A stretch of DNA of 10,811 nt from JBBDIO01 sp040880365. GTDB lineage: Bacteria > Chloroflexota > Anaerolineae > Caldilineales > Caldilineaceae. The position numbers and the translations under genes are program-made. The notes under the pieces are model-generated. The model did no database searches. It was not told the DNA's origin and saw only the letters and a list, made by a program, of their open reading frames with translations. The number at the start of each line of letters is the position of its first letter. Position 1 is the first letter of the stretch. The stretch spans positions 1-10,811 of the forward strand of contig JBBDIO010000291.1 of NCBI GenBank assembly GCA_040880365.1, given 5' to 3'. Positions 6,433-10,811 of this stretch are shown in pieces.

Positions 6433-6882
6433 ATGACCCAGATTGCTTTGCACGAAAGTGCGCAGGACGCAAGTGTGCAAATCACCCCCAATCTACCGGG
6501 CGACGTAGCACGCGCTCAACGCTATAGCCACCAGGCCGAGCGGTTCAAGCTGCTGGCGCATCCCGAACGCCTGCGTATTCTGGATGTGTTGCGCCGGGGG
6601 GCAGAGTGTGTGTGTCACCTGGAAGCGTTGTTGCAAAAGCCCCAGCCCTATGTCTCGCAGCAGTTGCGCATTTTGCGCCAGGCGGGCGTGATTGTGGATG
6701 AAAAGCGGGGCAACAATGTCTATTATCAACTGGCAGACGCGGGCGTCGAGACGTTGCTGGCGGTGGCGTTGGGGCCTGTGCCTGTTGAAGATGCAGAATT
6801 GAGTTTCTACAAGTCCATCATCGCCTGTGGGTGCCCCAAGTGTGAAGAGAGCGCGGGGGATGATGCATCTGCACGGTGCTAG
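6433..6882 (+). CDS. arsR: ArsR/SmtB-family arsenic-responsive repressor
   Basis: A small winged-helix repressor that binds its own promoter and is released by As(III) or Sb(III). Numbering from the upstream ATG at 6424 (152 residues), AHPERLRILDVL begins the DNA-binding domain and ECVCHLEALL carries the classic As-binding pair Cys62-x-Cys64 (compare ELCVCDL). QPYVSQQLRILRQAGVI (75-91) is the recognition helix region, and KRGNNVYYQL is the wing. The C-terminus adds CGCPKC (C135, C137, C140) and a terminal Cys152, more thiols than the minimal site needs. I chose the ATG at 6433 because AGGA (6421-6424) sits 8 nt upstream; the ATG at 6424 overlaps that SD site. The arsenite pump follows 210 bp later on the same strand. 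Confidence 0.9.
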   Translation: MTQIALHESAQDASVQITPNLPGDVARAQRYSHQAERFKLLAHPERLRILDVLRRGAECVCHLEALLQKPQPYVSQQLRILRQAGVIVDEKRGNNVYYQLADAGVETLLAVALGPVPVEDAELSFYKSIIACGCPKCEESAGDDASARC

Positions 6883-6966
6883 CGAGCTATCACAAAGGCG
6901 CGTTTTTTTTGCGCAAGTGTATGCGGTTTTCTGCATGTTCTAGGGTGGCTGCCAGTCTATCGGCTT

Positions 6967-6986
6967 ATCACAGTATGAGCTGTGAT
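6967..6986. promoter_or_regulatory. Inverted repeat ATCACAG-N6-CTGTGAT
   Basis: A perfect 7-bp dyad with a 6-bp spacer lies between arsR and acr3. It could be a repressor operator or a small hairpin. The half-sites are in the opposite orientation to a CRP site (TGTGA-N6-TCACA). Confidence 0.45.
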
Positions 6987-7031
6987 GTACGTTCTTTTTC
7001 GTCAATTATCGGATGTAGCATTAAGCAAAGT

Positions 7032-7073
7032 TATCAATCATCGGCTATCAATCACGGTCTATCAATCACGGAA
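7032..7073. repeat. 3 x 14-bp tandem repeat upstream of acr3
   Basis: Units are TATCAATCATCGGC, TATCAATCACGGTC and TATCAATCACGGAA. The array abuts the acr3 SD site AAGGAG (7075-7080). Confidence 0.92.
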
Positions 7074-7092
7074 TAAGGAGCAATTTTCAACC

Positions 7093-8217
7093 ATGACGCA
7101 AGCAACCGCATCACCCGTTACACCTGCTACCGCCGAAGGCGCGCAGGCGGGCGGGCTGGGCTTTTTTGGACGCTATCTCACGCTGTGGGTGGCGCTCTGT
7201 ATTGTTTTGGGGGTCGCGCTGGGGCAGTTTCTGCCGCAAATCCCCACCACGCTGAGCCGTTTTGAAGTTGCCAGCGTTTCCATTCCTGTGGCAATCCTCA
7301 TCTGGTTCATGATCTATCCCATGATGGTGCAGATCGATTTTTCCAGCATCGTGCGCGTGGGCGGACAGCCCAAGGGCCTTACCCTCACGCTCGTTGTGAA
7401 CTGGCTTATCAAACCCTTCACCATGTTTTTGATTGCGTGGCTGTTCTTCCGTGTGATCTTCGCGGCGTGGATTCCCGAAAGTCTGGCAACCGAATATCTG
7501 GCCGGCGCGATTCTGCTGGGCGCGGCTCCCTGCACAGCGATGGTTTTTGTGTGGAGCTATCTCACCAAAGGCGATCCCGCGTATACGCTGGTGCAGGTTT
7601 CCATCAACGATTTGATTTTGCTGGTGGCGTTTGCGCCAATTGTGATTTTCCTGCTGGGGCTTAGCGCGATTACCGTGCCCTATACCACGGTGTTGCTCTC
7701 GGTGGTGCTCTATATCGTGATTCCGCTGGTTGCGGGCTATTTCTCGCGTATCTATCTGATCCGCACACGGGGGCGGGCGTGGTTCGAATCGGTCTTTCTG
7801 AAACGTCTGGAACCGCTGACCATGATCGGCTTGTTGCTGACCCTGATCCTGCTCTTTTCGTTCCAGGGCGAAAAGATTCTTGGTAACCCTGTTCACATCG
7901 GCTTGATTGCCGTGCCCTTGATTATCCAGACCGTTTTGATCTTTGCGATTGCCTATGGGTGGGCGCGCTGGTGGAAATTGCCCCACGCGGTGGCCGCGCC
8001 CGCGGCCATGATTGGCGCGAGCAATTTCTTCGAGCTGGCAGTCGCCGCGGCGATTGTGCTCTTTGGCCTGAATTCGGGCGCAGCGTTGGCGACTGTGGTG
8101 GGCGTGCTGGTCGAAGTGCCGGTCATGCTGGCGTTGGTGCGCTATGCCAACCGCACGCGCCACTGGTTCCCCGCGCCCGCCGCAACGGGTGAAGTGGTTG
8201 GGGCCGATCCCGCTTAA
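7093..8217 (+). CDS. acr3: Arsenite efflux permease, Acr3 family
   Basis: An inner-membrane As(III) exporter of the Acr3 family (BART superfamily), 374 residues with about ten hydrophobic helices. Diagnostic segments are AAPCTAMVFVWSYLTKGDP with Cys147, the Cys conserved in this family as essential, and VSINDLILLVAFAPIV. A later helix reads GASNFFELAVAAAI (Glu314), followed by VGVLVEVPVMLALV (Glu341) and the typical ending NRTRHWF. I chose the ATG at 7093 because the N-terminus fits the family and AAGGAG lies 12 nt upstream, slightly far. Longer starts at 6982 or 6985 would translate the repeat array and are unlikely. No arsC, arsA, arsM or acr2 is adjacent, so the pair handles arsenite directly or depends on a reductase elsewhere. 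Confidence 0.94.
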   Translation: MTQATASPVTPATAEGAQAGGLGFFGRYLTLWVALCIVLGVALGQFLPQIPTTLSRFEVASVSIPVAILIWFMIYPMMVQIDFSSIVRVGGQPKGLTLTLVVNWLIKPFTMFLIAWLFFRVIFAAWIPESLATEYLAGAILLGAAPCTAMVFVWSYLTKGDPAYTLVQVSINDLILLVAFAPIVIFLLGLSAITVPYTTVLLSVVLYIVIPLVAGYFSRIYLIRTRGRAWFESVFLKRLEPLTMIGLLLTLILLFSFQGEKILGNPVHIGLIAVPLIIQTVLIFAIAYGWARWWKLPHAVAAPAAMIGASNFFELAVAAAIVLFGLNSGAALATVVGVLVEVPVMLALVRYANRTRHWFPAPAATGEVVGADPA

Positions 8218-8251
8218 GATACGCAGTCACGCGATACGCAAAAAATAATGA

Positions 8252-8310
8252 GCAAAACAAGCGACAGGCCGCGGGATATCGTTCTCGCGGCCTGTCGCTT
8301 GCTTTGTATT
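8252..8310 (+). terminator. Strong rho-independent-like terminator after acr3
   Basis: A perfect 16-bp stem pairs CAAGCGACAGGCCGCG (8258-8273) with its complement at 8286-8301, extendable by three more pairs including one G-U around a 6-nt loop. An A tract precedes it and GCTTTGTATT follows. The T tract is modest, but stem strength makes transcription termination likely. Confidence 0.8.
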
Positions 8311-8438
8311 ACTGCTGTGCAGGCTTGTTGTAGCAGTGCCAAAAGTACGATTTCTTGCCCCCATGAAGTAAGATAAACGTCTTGTAGGGCTGGATTCTAT
8401 CTACAACAGACACCCAGGGCACACAGTGTTATCTGATA

Positions 8439-8480
8439 GTGTTACCTTGACTGTGTTACCTTGACTGTGTTACTTTGACT
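8439..8480. repeat. 3 x 14-bp tandem repeat upstream of bioY
   Basis: Units are GTGTTACCTTGACT, GTGTTACCTTGACT and GTGTTACTTTGACT, flanked by degenerate copies at 8426-8438 and from 8481. Each unit contains TTGACT, similar to a -35 hexamer. The array ends 42 bp before the bioY ATG. Confidence 0.92.
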
Positions 8481-8522
8481 GTGTTGCCTCATTATGTTGC
8501 TCCACTAGAAAGATGGTTCCCT

Positions 8523-9125
8523 ATGTTTCGTACGCGAATCGATCACGCTCTGAATCTGCCCCAGTCGGCCCGGACGCGCCTGGCGCGCCACGCGGTCGCC
8601 ATCCTCTTTTTCGCCATGTTGACCGCGGTGACGGCGCGGCTGGCAATCCCGTTGCCCTTCACACCCGTGCCCATCACGCTCCAGGTGTGGGCGATCCTGT
8701 TGAGCGGGCTGGTATTGGGACGGCGCGCCGGCGCGGGCAGCCAGATTGCCTATCTGGTCGCGCTCTTGGCCGGTTTGCCTATCAGCACCACGGGTCTGGG
8801 CGGTCCGGGCGTCTTTTTGGGACCAACGGGCGGCTATCTGCTGGCCTTTCCGGTGGGCGCGTTTGTGGCGGGTTGGATCATCGAACAACTACCCCTTCGC
8901 CACGGCTGGGCCGGATTTGCCATCCATCTGCTGGCGGGTTTGGCGGGCGTGCTGGCGATCTATGCGGGTGGCGTGGCCTGGCTCACCGTGTTGCTGGGCG
9001 ACATCGCAACTGCCATCGCGCAGGGTGCATTGCCCTTCCTGGGCGCAGATTTATTCAAGGTGCTGCTCGCTGCACTGGCAGCCAGCGGCGGGCGCGCCTT
9101 TTTGAACCCCACCCCCAAACCGTAA
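8523..9125 (+). CDS. bioY: BioY, biotin-specific S component of an ECF transporter
   Basis: A 200-residue integral membrane protein that binds biotin and imports it with an energy-coupling module (EcfA ATPases plus EcfT), or slowly alone. Family hallmarks are IPLPFTPVPITLQVWAILLSGLVLGRR, then LVALLAGLPIST and FLGPTGGYLLAFPVGAFVAGW, with about six hydrophobic segments. I placed the start at the ATG at 8523, after which a short cationic N-terminus leads into the first helix. The SD site is weak (AGAAAGA, 8505-8511). A TTG at 8475 in the same frame lies inside the repeat array and is rejected. No ecfA, ecfT, bioM or bioN lies nearby, so a shared module elsewhere is implied. It is separated from acr3 by a strong terminator, so it is its own unit. 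Confidence 0.92.
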   Translation: MFRTRIDHALNLPQSARTRLARHAVAILFFAMLTAVTARLAIPLPFTPVPITLQVWAILLSGLVLGRRAGAGSQIAYLVALLAGLPISTTGLGGPGVFLGPTGGYLLAFPVGAFVAGWIIEQLPLRHGWAGFAIHLLAGLAGVLAIYAGGVAWLTVLLGDIATAIAQGALPFLGADLFKVLLAALAASGGRAFLNPTPKP

Positions 9126-9257
9126 GACTGCCTCCAATACCCCTACTCGTCATCTGCAAGGCCCTTGTACGTAGGCCCGCTATGGGTGAAAGAAAAATAT
9201 GAAAAGCAGGGTGATCGGTGGGTGGCAAAAGATGACGCGTAAGACGTGAGCTGCATA

Positions 9258-9297
9258 GCCTGCCGGCGGTTTGAAACCGTCGGCAGGCGGACTTTTG
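9258..9297 (+). terminator. Terminator-like hairpin downstream of bioY
   Basis: GCCTGCCGGCGGTTT (9258-9272) pairs with 9274-9288 over 15 positions with a single G-U wobble, followed by a short ACTTTT. It lies 133 bp after the bioY stop. It could instead be a dispersed palindromic repeat. Confidence 0.65.
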
Positions 9298-9330
9298 GTG
9301 TCCACCCTGATTCGGGCTTTCTCTGCAATG

Positions 9331-9377
9331 CCTGTTTTCTCCGACCCCTGTTTTCTCGGCCCCTGTTTTCTCCGATA
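9331..9377. repeat. Three ~15-16-bp direct repeats (CCTGTTTTCTC core)
   Basis: CCTGTTTTCTC occurs at 9331, 9347 and 9362, followed by CCGACC, GGCC and CCGATA. The periods are 16 and 15 bp, so it drifts from the 14-bp spacing of the other arrays. Confidence 0.85.
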
Positions 9378-9405
9378 ATACTTTCCAGTCTCCTCAAACC
9401 GACAC

Positions 9406-9434
9406 TTGTTTTCAATTGCGCAACAGTGTACAAT
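9406..9434 (+). promoter_or_regulatory. Candidate promoter of the substrate-binding protein gene
   Basis: TTGTTT (9406-9411) and TACAAT (9429-9434, five of six) are separated by 17 bp. The implied leader is about 105 nt. Confidence 0.5.
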
Positions 9435-9548
9435 TCGAAAATCTGGAAAAATCAACCCACTTGCTAGATTTATCCTCGTTTTCTGTTTCGGCGCGCAAAA
9501 ATGCGCTAGTTAACTATGAACCCGTTCGCTGTTAAAAAGGAGAACTAT

Positions 9549-10811
9549 ATGCGTAAGACCCCCTTCGGGATTGCCATTTTGCTGGTTGGTATGCTGGCCC
9601 TCAGCGCCTGTGTCGCGCCTGCGGCCGCGCCGGATGCCGGCAGCGCGCCTGCGACTGAAGATGCGGCGAGCGAGCCTGCCGCCGAAGGCCCCAAGACGCT
9701 TACCATCGCGTCGGGCACCGACATCGAAAACATGGATGTGCATCGGGTGACTTCCTCGCCTTCCTTCTCGGTGCTGGAACACGTTTATGAAACGCTGTTC
9801 TATATGAACACCGAAGGCGAGCTGGAACCGCTGCTGGCCGAAAGCATGGAGCCGGGTGAGGAGCCCAACACCTTCATCATCAACCTGCGCGAAGGTGTCA
9901 ACTTCAGCGACGGCACGCCTTTCACCGCCGAAGCCGTGAAGCTGAACCTGGAATATGTGTTGAACCCCGATACGGGCAGCGCATTTGCTTTCCTCATCAG
10001 CCCCATTCAGGAAATCGAAGTCGTGGACGATTACACCGTGCGTCTGGTGCTGGATAGCGACTTTGCGCCGCTGCCCGCCCACCTTTCGCATGGGGCATTG
10101 GCTATGATCGCCCCCAGCGCGCTGGAACAAGGCGCCGATTTTCTGGCGAGCAACGCCATTGGCACCGGCCCCTATGTGGTCGAAAGCTGGGCGCGCGCCG
10201 AAGCCGTGACGCTGGCCCGCAACCCCGATTATTGGGGTGATGCGCCCGCGATTGATACGCTGGTCTTCAAGGTTGTGCAAGAAGACGGCGCACGTCTGGT
10301 CGAAATCGAAGCCGGCACAGTCGATGTTGCCGTGCGCATTCCCCCGGCAGAAGCCGAACGGATTGCCGCCAACCCCAATGTGGATGTGATTACCACCCCG
10401 GGTCTGCGCACCATCTATATTTTCTTCAATACCACCCAAGCGCCTTTTGACGATGTGCGTGTGCGCCAGGCTGTCAACTATGCCGTGGATGTGGAAGGCA
10501 TTGTGACCCAGCTGTTCGACGGCGCGGCCCGCGTCAGCGATGCGCCGTTTGCGCCGCCCATCTTCGGCTATAGCGCCAACGATCCCTATGCCCGCGACGT
10601 GGAACGCGCCCGCGAGCTGCTGGCCGAAGCCGGGGTTGCCGAGGGCACGACCGTCACCCTCTATCATCCCACGGGTCGCTATATCCAGGATGCCCTGGTT
10701 GCCGACGCCGTGCGCGCCCAGCTGCGCGAGGTTGGTTTGGAAGTAGAGCTGCGCACGCTGGAATGGCCCCAATATGTGCCGTTTGTGCGCGCCCCGCTGG
10801 AAGAAAATGAA
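9549..10811 (+). CDS. ABC transporter substrate-binding lipoprotein, peptide/nickel (SBP_bac_5) family, 3'-truncated
   Basis: This is the extracytoplasmic solute receptor of an oligopeptide/dipeptide/nickel-type ABC importer. 421 codons are visible, open to the right edge; the family is usually 500-550 residues, so about 100 are missing. An excellent SD (GGAG, 9539-9542, 6 nt before the ATG) fixes the start. The signal sequence ends in a lipobox LSAC with Cys21 as lipidation site, followed by an Ala/Pro/Asp/Glu linker to about residue 48. The SBP_bac_5 domain follows, with LTIASGTDIENMDVH, FSDGTPFTAEAVKLNLEY, AIGTGPYVVESW, NPDYWGDAPAIDTLVFK, and DDVRVRQAVNYAVDVEGI. Permease and ATPase genes would be expected downstream, outside the window. 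The substrate cannot be deduced; peptides, glycans or other solutes are all used by this family. Confidence 0.93.
   Translation, partial: MRKTPFGIAILLVGMLALSACVAPAAAPDAGSAPATEDAASEPAAEGPKTLTIASGTDIENMDVHRVTSSPSFSVLEHVYETLFYMNTEGELEPLLAESMEPGEEPNTFIINLREGVNFSDGTPFTAEAVKLNLEYVLNPDTGSAFAFLISPIQEIEVVDDYTVRLVLDSDFAPLPAHLSHGALAMIAPSALEQGADFLASNAIGTGPYVVESWARAEAVTLARNPDYWGDAPAIDTLVFKVVQEDGARLVEIEAGTVDVAVRIPPAEAERIAANPNVDVITTPGLRTIYIFFNTTQAPFDDVRVRQAVNYAVDVEGIVTQLFDGAARVSDAPFAPPIFGYSANDPYARDVERARELLAEAGVAEGTTVTLYHPTGRYIQDALVADAVRAQLREVGLEVELRTLEWPQYVPFVRAPLEENE

Larger units (their letters stand above)
6883..7092. promoter_or_regulatory. arsR-acr3 intergenic region
   Basis: An imperfect dyad (6876-6893, GTGcTAGC/GCTAtCAC) overlaps the arsR stop and is followed after 9 nt by eight Ts (6903-6910). 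This is a poor terminator but a possible attenuator. A perfect 7-bp dyad lies at 6967-6986 and a 14-bp repeat array at 7032-7073. No strong second promoter was identified, so read-through from the arsR promoter is likely. Confidence 0.45.
8218..8522. other. acr3-bioY intergenic region
   Basis: About 305 bp. It contains GATACGCA twice (8218-8225 and 8233-8240, 15 bp apart), a strong terminator hairpin, short complementary segments that could pair in alternative ways (8311-8337 and 8382-8408), and a 14-bp repeat array. No gene and no clear sigma70 promoter was recognised, although TTGACT recurs in the array. Confidence 0.5.
9126..9548. other. bioY-substrate-binding protein intergenic region
   Basis: About 423 bp without a recognisable gene. 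In order it holds a hairpin (9258-9288), a direct-repeat array (9331-9377), a promoter (9406-9434), the short dyad GCGC-AAAAAT-GCGC (9493-9506), the perfect 10-bp palindrome TAGTTAACTA (9507-9516), and the SD site of the next gene. Small frames here are repeat-driven and unconvincing. Confidence 0.5.

Noticed and set aside
4900..6480. 526-codon open frame on the minus strand
   Set aside because: It is antisense to the well-supported enolase-superfamily gene. Its product is rich in His, Arg, Gln and Ala with no recognisable domain, as expected from GC-biased codon use on the other strand.
7032..7073. CRISPR array (and the other 14-bp arrays)
   Set aside because: Units are 7-16 bp, directly adjacent with no unique spacers, and no cas gene is present.
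7111..8163. 350-codon minus-strand frame opposite acr3
   Set aside because: Antisense of membrane-helix codons, giving an Arg/Gln/His-rich product. A shadow frame.
8218..8522. Known vitamin riboswitch upstream of bioY
   Set aside because: No conserved riboswitch core was recognised, and no biotin riboswitch class is established to my knowledge. Only short alternative pairings are visible.
9510..10772. 420-codon minus-strand frame opposite the substrate-binding protein
   Set aside because: Shadow of the lipoprotein gene, which has SD site, lipobox and SBP_bac_5 motifs on the plus strand.

Overview
The window looks like a chromosomal segment of a free-living, GC-rich bacterium, most probably a member of the Chloroflexota (Anaerolineae/Caldilineae-like) recovered as a metagenome assembly. 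That placement is an inference. It rests on a bacterial mevalonate kinase, an Acr3-type arsenite pump with a small ArsR, an oligopeptide-type lipoprotein whose lipobox is followed by a low-complexity Ala/Pro/Asp linker, Shine-Dalgarno (SD) sites of the AGGAG type, and intergenic DNA rich in short tandem repeats. No 16S rRNA, tRNA, insertion sequence, phage gene or CRISPR array is visible. A run of exactly 100 N interrupts one gene. It is flanked by identical 55-bp copies, which is the mark of an unmerged contig overlap and not of real missing sequence.

Layout. (1) 1-842 (+): C-terminal part of a sensor histidine kinase, cut by the left edge. (2) 867-2195 (+): nagA, GlcNAc-6-phosphate deacetylase, 24 bp downstream and possibly co-transcribed. 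(3) 2116-3377 (-): mevalonate kinase, convergent with nagA and overlapping it by 80 bp; it carries the N gap, and collapsing the duplicated 55 bp restores one 368-residue frame. (4) 3378-3482: a pair of inverted heptamer arrays forming a long potential hairpin whose foot lies 3 nt before the mevalonate kinase start. (5) 3483-4739 (-): a cog3964-type amidohydrolase. (6) 5113-6273 (+): an enolase-superfamily sugar-acid dehydratase-like enzyme, divergent from (5). (7) 6433-6882 and 7093-8217 (+): an arsR-acr3 arsenite resistance pair. (8) 8523-9125 (+): bioY, the biotin-binding subunit of an ECF transporter. (9) 9549-10811 (+): an oligopeptide/nickel-type ABC substrate-binding lipoprotein, cut by the right edge.

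How it fits together. The genes are mostly catabolic and transport functions in short independent units: amino-sugar recycling (nagA), a divergent pair that may degrade one acid or acyl-ester substrate (amidohydrolase plus dehydratase-like enzyme), arsenite sensing and export, biotin uptake and peptide-like solute uptake. Mevalonate kinase is an isolated isoprenoid step. No defence system or other clearly new multigene system was found.

The least ordinary material is non-coding. Each intergenic region over about 100 bp carries a short direct-repeat array with a unit of 7 or about 14-16 bp, usually three to four copies, with a different sequence each time. Three arrays are exactly 3 x 14 = 42 bp. 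The heptamer array before mevalonate kinase also places start codons with SD-like spacing in all three frames, including a 25-codon upstream ORF whose stop overlaps the mevalonate kinase ATG.
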